From Burkholderia pseudomultivorans (lineage in GTDB: Bacteria; Pseudomonadota; Gammaproteobacteria; Burkholderiales; Burkholderiaceae), in the NCBI RefSeq assembly GCF_001718415.1, contig NZ_CP013378.1:1364001-1428000 (forward strand): a stretch of 64,000 nt of DNA. The letters run 5' to 3'. A program made the translations under genes and the position numbers. Position 1 is the first letter of the stretch; each line of letters opens with the position of its first letter. The notes beneath the pieces are model-generated. The model ran no database searches and had not been told where the DNA came from. It saw nothing but the letters and a program-made list of their open reading frames with translations. This document shows, piece by piece, positions 8,623-17,468 of the stretch.

Positions 8623-8627
8623 GGGTG
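8623..8627. repeat. Target-site duplication, left copy (GGGTG)
   Basis: GGGTG directly abuts the left end of the insertion sequence and is repeated exactly at 9964-9968 beyond the right end. A 5-bp duplication is usual for the IS2 subgroup. Confidence 0.9.
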
Positions 8628-8654
8628 TGGAGTTGACCCTGTAATCCCGGACAC
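8628..8654. repeat. IS right inverted repeat (orfB side)
   Basis: 27-bp terminal repeat at the orfB 3' end, matching the opposite end at TGGAG, CCCTG and CCGGACAC with a one-base length difference. Confidence 0.85.
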
Positions 8655-8658
8655 GGCA

Positions 8659-9546
8659 TCACACTAAGGTTGCTGAATCCATCGAGCGCCGGAACTCGCG
8701 AGGCGAGCGGTATTTCAGCGCGCTATGGGGATGCTTCTCGTTGTAATGCTCGAACGCGATGGCCAAGTTGCGTGCGGCAGTCGCTGCGTCCGGCTTCGGC
8801 ATGAAGGCGACGTAGTCGCGTTTCATCGTCTTCACGAAGCTCTCTGCCATCCCATTACTTTGTGGGCTGCACACCGGTGTGGTCAATGGCTTCAGGCCGA
8901 TGGCCACTGCGAACCGGCGCGTGTCGTCGGCCGTGTAGCCCGAACCGTTGTCGCTCAGCCACTCGATTTCGGACGGGGTATGCAGTTCGTTGCCAAACCG
9001 ATTTTCCACTGCAGCCAGCATCACGTCGCGCACGATGTCGCCGCTGTGACCTGCTGTCGTGGCTGCCCAGCTCATCGCCTCTCGGTCGCAGCAATCCAGC
9101 GCAAACGTCACCCGCAGCGGCTCGCCGTTGTCGCAGCGGAACTCGAAGCCGTCCGAGCACCATCGCTGATTGCTGCGCGCGACGGCCACCTTGCCATCGT
9201 GCCGACGTTGCGGCCGAGGCGGGGCTGGACGCCGTTGCATCAGCAGACCGTGAGTGCGCATGATGCGATAGATGCGCTTCGCATTGAACGGCACCTGTCC
9301 GGCAGCAATGCGTTCATTGCGCAGCGAGCCCCACACCCGGCGATAGCCATAGCTGGGCAAATCGCCGACGACTCGGCGGATTTCCTCGACCACGCTCGCA
9401 TCGTCCGTCTGCCGCGATTGACGGCCATCGCGCCACGTCGCCGGACGCGACAGTCGTGCCGATACGTTCGAGCGCGACACGCCGAGAACTTCACAAACCA
9501 GTTTCACTGGTCGTCCTCCGGCAGCGAGGGCGAGTGCGCTATCCAT
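8659..9546 (-). CDS. IS3-family transposase OrfB (integrase core)
   Basis: 295 residues counted from its own ATG at 9546, but expected to be made mainly as an OrfAB fusion. It has an N-terminal HTH_21-like segment ([10 protein letters not shown]...[12 protein letters not shown]) and an rve integrase core. The DDE residues are visible: D in [11 protein letters not shown] in [10 protein letters not shown] and E in [15 protein letters not shown], followed by the IS3-type K and the C-terminal [14 protein letters not shown] motif. It catalyses transposition through a circular intermediate in this family. It overlaps orfA by 43 bp. There is no sign of truncation. Confidence 0.95.
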   Translation of the reverse strand: MDSALALAAGGRPVKLVCEVLGVSRSNVSARLSRPATWRDGRQSRQTDDASVVEEIRRVVGDLPSYGYRRVWGSLRNERIAAGQVPFNAKRIYRIMRTHGLLMQRRPAPPRPQRRHDGKVAVARSNQRWCSDGFEFRCDNGEPLRVTFALDCCDREAMSWAATTAGHSGDIVRDVMLAAVENRFGNELHTPSEIEWLSDNGSGYTADDTRRFAVAIGLKPLTTPVCSPQSNGMAESFVKTMKRDYVAFMPKPDAATAARNLAIAFEHYNEKHPHSALKYRSPREFRRSMDSATLV

Positions 9547-9869
9547 TTTTTTGCCCGGCCGTACTCGACTGCTTCGCGGAGAATCTCGTTCTCCATGGTC
9601 TTCTTGCCGAGCATCCGTTGCAGCTCGCGAATCTGCTTGAGCGCGTCGGCCAGCTCTGAGGCCGGAACCACTTCCTCGCCAGCCTTGACCGCTGACAGGC
9701 TCCCATCCTGGTACAGCTTGCGCCAGTGGAACAGCTGGTTCGGGTTCACGCCGTGCTGCCGCGCGACCATCGAAACCGACTTCCCTGGTTCGAAACTCTC
9801 GCGAACCATCGCCAGCTTTTGCTCCGCCGTCCAGCGCCGCCGGCGCTCCGGGCCCGTCAACACTTCCAT
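9504..9869 (-). CDS. IS3-family transposase OrfA
   Basis: 121 residues from the ATG at 9869, which has a good ribosome binding site (AGGAAG); a GTG at 9899 would add ten residues. It contains the HTH_Tnp_1 helix-turn-helix ([20 protein letters not shown] then [20 protein letters not shown]) and a C-terminal leucine-zipper-like helix ([18 protein letters not shown]). OrfA binds the element ends and, fused to OrfB by frameshifting, forms the active transposase. The slippery run lies within its last codons. Confidence 0.93.
   Translation of the reverse strand: MEVLTGPERRRRWTAEQKLAMVRESFEPGKSVSMVARQHGVNPNQLFHWRKLYQDGSLSAVKAGEEVVPASELADALKQIRELQRMLGKKTMENEILREAVEYGRAKKWIAHSPSLPEDDQ
9546..9552 (-). 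promoter_or_regulatory. Programmed -1 frameshift site (A7)
   Basis: On the minus strand a run of seven A precedes TGG, read GCA AAA AAA TGG in orfA. Slipping by -1 enters orfB exactly at its ATG GAT. An A-rich heptamer at this point is the standard IS3-family device for making OrfAB. Confidence 0.8.
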
Positions 9870-9935
9870 CACTTCCTGCCTGGTGTTAGTCAAAAACACA
9901 GTCTTATGCCTACCCGTTATTGTAAGTGGGTGACT

Positions 9936-9963
9936 GTGTCCGGCGTTTCAGGGGGCTGCTCCA
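9936..9963. repeat. IS left inverted repeat (orfA side)
   Basis: 28-bp terminal repeat upstream of orfA, read inwards as TGGAGCAGCCCCCTGAAACG followed by CCGGACAC. Confidence 0.85.
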
Positions 9964-9968
9964 GGGTG
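9964..9968. repeat. Target-site duplication, right copy (GGGTG)
   Basis: Exact repeat of the five bases at 8623-8627. Confidence 0.9.
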
Positions 9969-11302
9969 GAGATTCGAGCCGGTGACCGTACTCGGGCTAG
10001 GGTGCGGGTCCTGCGACCAACCCTGTCGGCACAGCGTCACAGTCATTCGATGCCGGCGGAACGCGTCACCCCGCCGTCCTGCGAAGCTCGGACACCGATC
10101 GCTGTGAACGAGCCGTGTCTTACTCGGCGCAGCCAGTCAAATTTTCGCGCTGTGAACTGTGTACAAGAAACACAGCGGGTGCTCGCCGAGCGGTTTCAAA
10201 GCCCGCAGATTTCTACCTTTGGATCGGTTCGATCCGCTAGTCGGCGGCTTCGCTGGAGAGCAGCAAGGAATCGAATACCTGTGAGTCGGTCGGCGGTTCG
10301 CGGCGCAATGGTACTCACGGACTCGGATTGGAAGCGTGCCGATTCTCCCGCTACGCGAACCAGGTTTATTCGCTCGCTTGTCGACATCACAGATATCGAT
10401 ACGGTCCCGACGACAAATCAAACTCGGCCTCGCTCCCAGGCCACTCCCGAAAACACTCACCGTCGAAACTTTTCGGATCCTGCAAAGGCTCACCGACCCA
10501 CATCGTTCATCAGAGTGCACGCGAGTGCTCAGACACGTCGGAACCGAGCGCCCGAAGCCATCGGCTAGAGAACGAGCATTACGAATCAAGTGGGTCACCG
10601 CTCGCACGACACCTTCACCGAATACGAGTCCCTTTACTCACCCGCGTGAACCGACCACGTCAGCGGAGATCCGTTGCGAGGCTACAATCATACAAATTGA
10701 TCCGTTTGGGGATAAGCCCGGTCGCCCTCCATCACGCAACCTATCCACACAGGGGGCTCGTACCGATGCCTCATCTCTGCCGGATAACGGCGGCAACGCA
10801 ACGCGAGAACGAGTCTCAGCCGAATCGTGACCGGTTATGGGAGAAAACCGTGTCGCGACCTGTGCCGCATCCGCGCAAGCACCACAGGCCGACGATTTCA
10901 TCTGTGAAGCCGGTCATGAGCCCATAGGTAGAACAAACGCCCCGATACAAGCGCGCTGCCTCCACCCGCAATCGAATCGCTGTGTACGCTCGCTGATGAT
11001 TCTCTGCACCATCAGCCTGGCAGCACAAACCGCAATCGCGTCGAAAACGCGAGACACGGCGTTGCCGTCTCTCGGCCTGCATACGCCGCCCAATAGCGCC
11101 TGCTCCCGCGTCGCCCGCCGTCACGATCGACCGCAGAAGCTATCCCATAAACGTATCCCCAACGCCGTTGCACGTTGGCACCAAATTTTTCGTAACACGG
11201 TTATGATGCACAAGCCCCGATCGACAAGACTGTCGGCCGGGGGCAGGGGTGGTATCTCGATGTGCTTTCAATCCGTGACCAATCAGACAAGAGAGTTCCG
11301 CG
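9969..11302. other. Gene-free segment on the far side of the IS
   Basis: About 1.3 kb with no frame that has both a ribosome binding site and recognisable domains. Before the IS inserted it was contiguous with the iteron region. Two degenerate iteron-like sites occur: CCCATAACCGG on the minus strand at 10831-10841 and CCCATAAACG at 11144-11153. I take it as the outer part of the origin region or as decayed DNA. Confidence 0.6.
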
Positions 11303-11611
11303 ATGCAAATCAAGATCAGAAAACTCACGCTGGCTGCTACCGCAGCAGCCTTCCTGTTCGGCTCGGCGGCGCCTGTGTTCGCACAGACCGACGCGAGCGC
11401 ACCGGCTGCGCAGGATGCCAAGGCGGCGAAAAGCGAGGCGCGCAAGGCCGCTCGCGCGAAGCGCAAAGCCGAACGCAAGGCAGCACGCGCGAAAAATACC
11501 GCCGAGCTGAAGAAACTCGAGGACGCCGGGTACAAGCCGGCTGCCAATGATCCGAACTATCCGCAGAACCTCCAGAACGCGGAGAAGAAGGCCGCAGGCT
11601 CCGGCCAGTAA
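11303..11611 (+). CDS. DUF4148 domain-containing secreted protein
   Basis: 102 residues. The signal peptide (LTLAATAAAFLFGSAAPVFA, cleavage after AQT-like) is followed by an Ala/Lys/Arg-rich helix (about 35-70) and the signature ELKKLEDAGYKPAANDPNYP, which ends in a short tail. This YKP...DPNYP signature defines the DUF4148 family, abundant in Burkholderia and of unknown function, predicted periplasmic. A second member lies at 18467-18778. The start follows GAGAG about 9 bp upstream. It stands alone, followed by a hairpin. Confidence 0.88.
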   Translation: MQIKIRKLTLAATAAAFLFGSAAPVFAQTDASAPAAQDAKAAKSEARKAARAKRKAERKAARAKNTAELKKLEDAGYKPAANDPNYPQNLQNAEKKAAGSGQ

Positions 11612-11626
11612 GCGCCGACCGGATTG

Positions 11627-11651
11627 CAAGCCGCGGAGGATCCGCGGCTTG
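11627..11651 (+). terminator. Hairpin after the DUF4148 gene
   Basis: CAAGCCGCGGA pairs with TCCGCGGCTTG around a GGA loop, 15 bp after the stop codon. No clear U-tract follows. The remaining roughly 270 bp to the next gene hold nothing recognisable. Confidence 0.6.
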
Positions 11652-11922
11652 TCGCATGTGCAACGGTGCCGCGACGCACCCGCCATCAATAAAACTCCTT
11701 CATCGAATACCCGGCCGCAAAGTTTTCAAGTCCGCGCCAATTGATTGGCAATCCTTCCTTTCAAGAAGGAGAAGCCGACACGATATCGTCGATTCCGGGG
11801 TACGGAACAACCGGTGCTCATCGATCGAAATGCAGCCCGATATGATTCGGGACACTAATCAAGTGCCGCTGTTCCATACGAGGCGCAACGAATCTCCAAA
11901 GCCCCGACTCCAGTCGTTTCCC

Positions 11923-12828
11923 TCAGCGCCGCTCGCCCGACGTCACCATGTTTCCCGCCAGCTTCAACCAGTCCTTGAACGCACGAACGGCATCGTCGTC
12001 CGCGCGTGACGCAGCCACGTAGGTGAAATAGCGCCACGGCGGCAGCGCGGGCTCGCTGAACGGCTGTACGAGGCGGCCTTCTGCGATGTCGTCCGCGACG
12101 AGCGCGATCGGGCCCATCGCGACGCCGAGGCCGTCGAGCGCGCCCTGCAGCGTCAGGTAGAAATGCTCGAGCGTCAGCGATTGCCGTGGCACGAGGTTCG
12201 CGTGCCCGGCAGCCGCGAGCCATTCGGGCCACATGCCGGGATAGGTGGCCGCATGCAGCAGCGTGAAGTCGGCCAGATCGGCCGGCGTGCGCAGCGGCGT
12301 GCGTTCGAGCAGTTTCGGTGCGCAGACGGGTAGTCGAACCTCGGACAGGAACTCCTCCGAAACATAGCCGTCGACGGCCTGCGGCCCACCTCGGACGATC
12401 AGGTCGACCTTGTCGCGCAGTTTCTCGATCGGCTCGTTCGACGTCGACAGGCGCACCTCGATCGACGGATGCGCGACCTGAAACGACGACAGTTTCGGCA
12501 CGAGCCAGCGCAGCGAAAACGTCGCCGGCGCGCTGACGCGCAGCACGCGCTGCTGACCGTGCCCGAACTGCTGCGCGGTGGCGAGCGCGATGCGGTCGAA
12601 CGACGCGCCGACTTCGGCAAGATAGCCGCGGCCGGCGTCGGTCAGCTCGACGCGCCGGTTGTGCCGCTCGAACAACGGCCGCCCGAGCCACGCCTCCAGT
12701 TGCTGCACGTGCCGGCTGATCGCGCCGTGCGTCACGCACAGCTCGTCGGCGGCGAGCGTGAAACTGCCGAGGCGGGCGGCGGCTTCGAATGCACGCAGCG
12801 AATTCAGCGGAGGAAGGCGTCGGGCCAT
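11923..12828 (-). CDS. LysR-family transcriptional regulator (GcvA-like)
   Basis: 301 residues. The N-terminal winged HTH (LNSLRAFEAAARLGSFTLAA then LCVTHGAISRHVQQLEAWLG) reads as the GcvA subgroup, followed by the LysR substrate-binding domain (about 95-290). It is divergent from the purA paralogue at 12968, with 139 bp between. A 14-bp palindrome lies immediately upstream of its start. The layout suggests it controls purA and itself; the effector is unknown. Confidence 0.9.
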   Translation of the reverse strand: MARRLPPLNSLRAFEAAARLGSFTLAADELCVTHGAISRHVQQLEAWLGRPLFERHNRRVELTDAGRGYLAEVGASFDRIALATAQQFGHGQQRVLRVSAPATFSLRWLVPKLSSFQVAHPSIEVRLSTSNEPIEKLRDKVDLIVRGGPQAVDGYVSEEFLSEVRLPVCAPKLLERTPLRTPADLADFTLLHAATYPGMWPEWLAAAGHANLVPRQSLTLEHFYLTLQGALDGLGVAMGPIALVADDIAEGRLVQPFSEPALPPWRYFTYVAASRADDDAVRAFKDWLKLAGNMVTSGERR

Positions 12829-12834
12829 GGTGCG

Positions 12835-12848
12835 ATTTCACGTGAAAT
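12835..12848. promoter_or_regulatory. 14-bp palindrome ATTTCACGTGAAAT
   Basis: A perfect palindrome in the LysR-purA gap, 7 bp from the LysR start codon. Its TTTCACGTGAAA core resembles the chromosome 1-type parS, but the flanks do not match. A LysR operator or autorepression site is more likely. Confidence 0.45.
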
Positions 12849-12967
12849 TTCCTCACGCGATGGTTCAGGTTTAATCGTTTGATCGACGGATCGAGCTTCG
12901 CCAATATGGCACACAAACGGCTGCATCGGCCAGATGCGCGTCTGAATTTCTCACATGGAGTGCGAGC

Positions 12968-14266
12968 ATGTCGAACGTGGTGGTGGTGGGCGCCCAATGG
13001 GGCGACGAGGGCAAGGGACGCGTCGTGGACTGGCTGGCGGCGCAGGCCGACCTCGTCGCGCGCTACAACGGCGGCCACAACGCCGGCCATACGCTCGTGG
13101 TGGGCGGCAAGACGTACAAGCTCGCGCTGCTGCCGAGCGGGATCGTGCGCGGCAAGCGCGGCGTGATCGGCAACGGCGTGGCGCTCGACCCCGAGGCGCT
13201 GCTCGCCGAAATCGCGCGGATGGCGGAGCTGGGCCTGTCGGTGACGCCCGACAACCTGTCGATTGCCGAGAACGCGACGCTGGTGCTGCCGATCCACCGT
13301 GCGCTCGACCAGGCGCAGGAGCGGTTGCGCCGCGAGCCGATCGGCACCACGCTGCGCGGCATCGGGCCGGCCTACGAGGACAAGGTCGGGCGTCGCGGGT
13401 TGCGCGTCGGCGATCTCGCCGAGCCCAACCGGCTTGCCGACAAGCTCGACGTGCTGGTCGACCATCACAACGCCTGGTTCCGCGGCCTCGGCCTCGAACC
13501 GTACTCGCGCGACGCGATGCTGGCGACGCTCGTCGAGCTCGCACCGAAGATCCTGCCGTTCGTGCGTCCCGTGTGGGCCGAACTCAACGACGCGACCGAT
13601 CGCGGCGAACGGATCCTGTTCGAGGGTTCGCAAGCCGTGATGCTGGACATCGACTGGGGCACGTATCCGTTCGTGACGTCGTCGGGCACCGTCGCGTCGG
13701 CCGCGGCGGCCGGCACCGGGCTCGGCGCGTCGAAGCTCGGCCACGTGCTGGGCGTGACCAAGGCCTATGCGACCCGCGTCGGCGGCGGCCCGTTCCTTAC
13801 CGAGCTGAGCGATGCAACCGGCGAAACGCTGCGTGCACGCGGACAGGAGTTCGGCGTCAATACAGGGCGGCCGCGGCGCTGCGGATGGCTCGACGCCGCG
13901 CAACTGCGTCAGGCCGTCCGAATCTCCGGCATCGATTCGCTGGCGCTGACCAAGCTCGACGTGCTCGACGGATTCGAGTCGATCGAACTGTGCATCGGCT
14001 ACGAACTCGACGGCGTGCGGGTCGACCATCTGCCCGCGAGCCTCGATGCGCAAGCGCGCGCGAAACCGGTCTATGAACGGTTCGAAGGCTGGCCCGGCAC
14101 GGTGAAGGGCGCGCGCGAGCGCACGGCGCTGCCGCGCGCCGCGCAGGATTTCATCCAGCGCGTGGAGGCGGTCGCGGGCGCGCCCGTGTCGATGATCACG
14201 ACCGGCGCGGAACGCGACGACACGATCGTGCTGCGCAATCCGTTCGATCCGGCGCCGGCCGCCTGA
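12968..14266 (+). CDS. purA: Adenylosuccinate synthetase (secondary copy)
   Basis: 432 residues, full length for PurA. It joins IMP and aspartate using GTP in AMP synthesis. Active-site features are present: the P-loop WGDEGKG with catalytic D13, catalytic H41 in [33 protein letters not shown], the GTYPFVTSS loop and the [10 protein letters not shown] loop. Substitutions relative to the housekeeping enzyme include DIDW for DIDH. The start has TGGAG 9 bp upstream. A second purA beside a divergent LysR on an accessory replicon suggests a conditionally expressed isozyme; the housekeeping copy should be on chromosome 1. Retained D13 argues against a PurZ (diaminopurine) enzyme. Confidence 0.93.
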   Translation: MSNVVVVGAQWGDEGKGRVVDWLAAQADLVARYNGGHNAGHTLVVGGKTYKLALLPSGIVRGKRGVIGNGVALDPEALLAEIARMAELGLSVTPDNLSIAENATLVLPIHRALDQAQERLRREPIGTTLRGIGPAYEDKVGRRGLRVGDLAEPNRLADKLDVLVDHHNAWFRGLGLEPYSRDAMLATLVELAPKILPFVRPVWAELNDATDRGERILFEGSQAVMLDIDWGTYPFVTSSGTVASAAAAGTGLGASKLGHVLGVTKAYATRVGGGPFLTELSDATGETLRARGQEFGVNTGRPRRCGWLDAAQLRQAVRISGIDSLALTKLDVLDGFESIELCIGYELDGVRVDHLPASLDAQARAKPVYERFEGWPGTVKGARERTALPRAAQDFIQRVEAVAGAPVSMITTGAERDDTIVLRNPFDPAPAA

Positions 14267-14504
14267 CCCTGCGCGCCGGTCGATCGCGGCCACCGGCATG
14301 AAGACGTAACGACACGCGCGAACGCCTTTGTCCGGCACGATTCGTCATCCGGACGACATCGCGCACGGCACGCTGGACACGCCTGCATCGCTGCTGTACT
14401 GTTCCGCACAATTCGCGCCGGACCGGCTCGTGCCGGAGCCGCCGTCTGCACTGGCGGGCATACGCGGGCGGCCGCGGCGCGCTTTCAATCCCGGGGACAT
14501 CGCG

Positions 14505-15446
14505 ATGGATACGTTACAGATGATGCGCATTTTCGTCCGGGTGGCGGAGGAGGGCAGCTTTACGAGCGCGGCCCAGCGCCTGGACATCACGACGGCGTAT
14601 GCGTCGCGGTCGGTCGCGCAGCTCGAGACGCATCTGCGCACGCGCCTGCTCAATCGCAGCACGCGCCGCATTGCGCTGACCGATGCGGGGCAGCGCTATC
14701 TCGATCGCTGCCAGCGCATCCTGGCCTATATCGACGAGGCGGAAGCCGAGGCGGCGGACGCGCAGGCGAAACCGTCCGGGCGCCTGCACGTGCACGCGAC
14801 GACGAGCTTCGGCCAGACCTACGTGGTGCCCGCGGTCGTGCGATACCGGCAGCGCTACCCGTCGGTGGCGGTCGAGCTGACGCTGTCGCAGCACGTGCCC
14901 GACATCATCGACGAAGGTTACGACGTGTCGCTGCAGTTGAGCGCGACCGAGCTGCCCGATTCGGGGCTCGTATCGCAGCGGCTCGGCGAGGTGCACAGCG
15001 TGCTGTGCGCGTCGCCCGCCTACCTGAAGGAGCGCGGCACGCCGCAGACGGTGTGCGACCTCGAAGGGCATGCGTGCCTGCAACTCGTCACGCCGGTGTT
15101 TCCGCGCGACCGCTGGCATCTCGACGGCCCCGACGGCCGCGAGACGTTCGAGCTGCCCGCGTCGGACTTCCAGGTGAATATCGCCGACGCGCTCGGCGCC
15201 GCGCTGCGCGCCGGCCTCGGCATCGGCTCGCTGCCGATGTCGACCGCGTTGCCCGCACTCGCGAGCGGCGCACTGGTGCGCGTGCTGCCCGAATACCGGT
15301 TGCAGAAGCTGACGGTCTATACGCTGTATCCGTCGCGTCAGTATCTCGATGCGAAGATCAGGACCTTCGTCGATTTTCTGCGCGAGTGCGTGCCGGAAAT
15401 GCTGGCCGCCGACGAGGCCGCGTTGCGCGGGTCCTGCGAGGCGTAA
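14505..15446 (+). CDS. LysR-family transcriptional regulator
   Basis: 313 residues from the ATG at 14505 (GGGGA 8 bp upstream). It has an N-terminal winged HTH (MDTLQMMRIFVRVAEEGSFT then LDITTAYASRSVAQLETHLR) and a C-terminal LysR substrate domain (GRLHVHATTSFGQTYVVPAV onwards). This is the large CrgA/DsdC-like group common in Burkholderia. It stands alone between purA and an orphan binding protein, so the target is not obvious. A long upstream open frame lacks a plausible start. Confidence 0.9.
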   Translation: MDTLQMMRIFVRVAEEGSFTSAAQRLDITTAYASRSVAQLETHLRTRLLNRSTRRIALTDAGQRYLDRCQRILAYIDEAEAEAADAQAKPSGRLHVHATTSFGQTYVVPAVVRYRQRYPSVAVELTLSQHVPDIIDEGYDVSLQLSATELPDSGLVSQRLGEVHSVLCASPAYLKERGTPQTVCDLEGHACLQLVTPVFPRDRWHLDGPDGRETFELPASDFQVNIADALGAALRAGLGIGSLPMSTALPALASGALVRVLPEYRLQKLTVYTLYPSRQYLDAKIRTFVDFLRECVPEMLAADEAALRGSCEA

Positions 15447-15495
15447 TTCGGCGCGGCGACGCCTGCCCGATGCGACGCGCGGCTTGCCGTCGCGC

Positions 15496-15559
15496 GTCGC
15501 TGTCGTTTCGCGTCGCTGTCGTTTCGCGTCGCTGTCGTTTCGCGTCGCTGTCGTTTCGC
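15496..15559 (+). repeat. Four tandem copies of a 16-bp repeat
   Basis: GTCGCTGTCGTTTCGC occurs four times head to tail, with a partial fifth copy from 15560. It lies 50 bp after the LysR stop codon. The copies are identical, so the array is recent or actively maintained. Confidence 0.9.
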
Positions 15560-15803
15560 GTCGTTTGATCTGCATTCCTTTATATCCAGAAATCGGCATT
15601 GCGATGCCCGCTGCCTGCTGCTCGATAAATCGACCGGCTGCCCCTGAAAAATGCCACGCATTCCTCAATCGCAACGAGGCCGAACGACAACGTCGCCACC
15701 CGCTTATCAGGACGCCTGCTTTCGATATCGAGCATCGTTGGTTCGATGTCGAGTGTCGAACCCCTAGAATCGATTCGATGATTTCGCTCGAATACGGAAC
15801 GAC

Positions 15804-16775
15804 ATGGCAGACACACTCTCGATATCCCGCCGCCGGCTGATCGGCGCGGGTCTGGCGCTCGCGGCCGGTGCCGCCGCCTCGCCGCGTATCGCGCTCGCGA
15901 ATGCGGCCGGTGCACGCACGTTGCGAATCGGTTATCAGAAAGGACCGTTCAGCCTGCTGAAGGCGCGCGGCACGCTGCAGAACAGGCTCGCGGCGCTTGG
16001 GGTAAACGTCGCGTGGACCGAGTTCCCGTCGGGGCCGCCGCAGCTCGAGGCACTCAATGCAGGGTCGATCGATTTCGGCGATGTCGGCGAGGCGCCGCCG
16101 ATCTTCGCGCTGGCGGCCGGCGCGCCGCTCGTCTATTACGCGCAGACGCCGGCCGGACCCGCATCCGAAGCGGTGGTCGTCGCGAAGGACTCGCCGGTGC
16201 GGACCTTTGCCGACCTGCGCGGCAAGCGCATCGCACTGACCAAAGGCTCGAACACGCACTTCCTGCTCGTCAAGCTGCTGCAGGCCGCGAAACTCGATCG
16301 CGCGGACGTCACGCCGGTGTGGCTGTCGCCGTTCGATGCGCGGGCGGCATTCGAGAATCGCTCGGTCGACGCATGGATCATCTGGGATCCGTTTCTCGCG
16401 GCCGTCCAGCAGTCGTTCGATGCGCGAATCGTCGCGGACGGCACGGGGCTCGTCGAGAATCGCGGCTACTATTTTGCGTCGCGCGCCTATGCGCAGCGCA
16501 ACGCAGACGTACTGAACGTGGCCGTGGCAGAGCTGGCCGCGGTCCAGCGCTGGCTCGATGCGAATCGCGTGCAGGGTGCCGCGGAGTTCTCGAAGCTGTG
16601 GGGAATTCCGGAGCCGACCGTGGCGCTGGCGTTCCGCCGTGCGCGCTTCGGCGTCGAGCCCGTGACGCGCGAGACGCTCGCCTATCAGCAGCGTATCGCC
16701 GATGTCTTCTACCGGGCCGGCATCCTGCCGAAGCCGGTCGACGTCAGTCAGGCGGCGCCGCCCGCGCTCGCGTGA
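15804..16775 (+). CDS. SsuA-like sulfonate/nitrate ABC-type substrate-binding protein
   Basis: 323 residues. The N-terminus carries a twin-arginine-like signal (SRRRLIGAGLALAAGAAA). The mature part is the NMT1/SsuA fold: RIGYQKGPFSLLKARGTLQN, FPSGPPQLEALNAGSIDFGD and VGEAPPIFALAAGAPLVYYA, which is typical of aliphatic sulfonate binders. It would bind substrate in the periplasm and deliver it to an SsuBC-type transporter. No permease or ATPase gene is adjacent, so it is an orphan that must use a transporter encoded elsewhere. The substrate is inferred from family only. Confidence 0.87.
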   Translation: MADTLSISRRRLIGAGLALAAGAAASPRIALANAAGARTLRIGYQKGPFSLLKARGTLQNRLAALGVNVAWTEFPSGPPQLEALNAGSIDFGDVGEAPPIFALAAGAPLVYYAQTPAGPASEAVVVAKDSPVRTFADLRGKRIALTKGSNTHFLLVKLLQAAKLDRADVTPVWLSPFDARAAFENRSVDAWIIWDPFLAAVQQSFDARIVADGTGLVENRGYYFASRAYAQRNADVLNVAVAELAAVQRWLDANRVQGAAEFSKLWGIPEPTVALAFRRARFGVEPVTRETLAYQQRIADVFYRAGILPKPVDVSQAAPPALA

Positions 16776-17168
16776 CGGCGCGGCTCGCACATCGCGTGCT
16801 CGTCGATAGACGGTTTATTCCGTACTTCGAAACGTATTCTCTCGGGCGGGCGGACGCGATCGGTGTGAAGAATGAAGCGCGCCGCGCCGCTTGCACGAAC
16901 CTGCGCGAAACCTGCCGGCTCGCGTGACCGCACCGAATGACAGCGTGTCCGTCACGCAGCGGATCGTCCAAAGTACGGAACGCATTGCGAAGCGTCGTTG
17001 ACGCGCCCGCGTCCATGGATCGACGATAGGAACAAGGCATCGCGGCGTTCGTTCAACCATGCGGACGCAAGTCTCGAACCGGAGCGATTCATCCGATGCA
17101 TGGCAGCCCATGCCGGTTCGAATGCCCGTCGATGCCTGTCGAGCCATGCATGCATTTCGGAGACGGAG
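16776..17168. other. Intergenic segment, nothing recognised
   Basis: About 390 bp between the SsuA-like gene and a small hypothetical gene. I see no clear promoter, repeat or RNA gene. Confidence 0.5.
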
Positions 17169-17399
17169 ATGGAAACGGCGGGAAGGTCGCTGCGCGACCG
17201 GGTGGAAAGCTGGCTCGCGCCGAACCGGGCGGTTCCTGTCCGCGTGCACGCGCAGCGCCATGCTGCGGGCGGGCGCTGCGTACGCGTCGAGGCGACGGTG
17301 CCGAACGGCGCGGTCGAAATCTGCTTCTTTCGGCATGACGACGGCGCGTGGCACCTGTTTCCGCCAGACCCGCGGCGCGTGACGATGCGCATCGGCTAG
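17169..17399 (+). CDS. Small hypothetical protein
   Basis: 76 residues from the ATG at 17169, preceded by GGAGACGGAG. The predicted product (METAGRSLRDRVESWLAP, then a beta-rich half ending FRHDDGAWHLFPPDPRR) is soluble without signal peptide or membrane segment. It ends 70 bp before the convergent dienelactone hydrolase gene. I do not recognise the family. Coding status rests on codon bias and the ribosome binding site; an upstream in-frame extension looks non-coding. Confidence 0.55.
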   Translation: METAGRSLRDRVESWLAPNRAVPVRVHAQRHAAGGRCVRVEATVPNGAVEICFFRHDDGAWHLFPPDPRRVTMRIG

Positions 17400-17468
17400 C
17401 GGGCGGATACGCGTCCGGCCGCTCGGGCCTTCCGGATCGCGATCGCCCGCGCCGCGACTATCGATGGC

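Larger units (their letters stand above)
8628..9963 (-). mobile_element. Insertion sequence of the IS3 family, IS2 subgroup (1336 bp)
   Basis: Ends are imperfect inverted repeats: 8628-8654 begins TGGAGTTGACCCTG and, read from the other strand, 9936-9963 begins TGGAGCAGCCCCCTG. Both end inwards with CCGGACAC. This TGGA...CCCTG...CCGGACAC pattern and the length match IS2-type elements. The flanks carry the 5-bp duplication GGGTG. Both transposase frames are intact and the frameshift site is present, so the element looks recent and potentially active. It sits 15 bp past the last recognisable iteron of the origin. The name of the closest ISfinder entry cannot be determined here. Confidence 0.95.

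Noticed and set aside
9726..10568. Long open frame spanning the IS right end
   Set aside because: It crosses the IS boundary and target duplication, has no ribosome binding site and codes for a low-complexity basic protein; it is antisense to orfA.
10921..10939. CCCATAGGTAG as another iteron beyond the IS
   Set aside because: Only about seven of 19 positions match the consensus, no better than chance.
12835..12848. ATTTCACGTGAAAT as a chromosome 1-type parS
   Set aside because: The core matches TTTCACGTGAAA, but the outer bases differ on both sides, and the site sits in a LysR promoter gap away from parAB.
12968..14266. Possible PurZ-type enzyme for 2-aminoadenine synthesis
   Set aside because: PurZ enzymes replace the catalytic Asp of the first loop; here WGDEGKG keeps D13 and H41 is present, so an ordinary adenylosuccinate synthetase is more likely.
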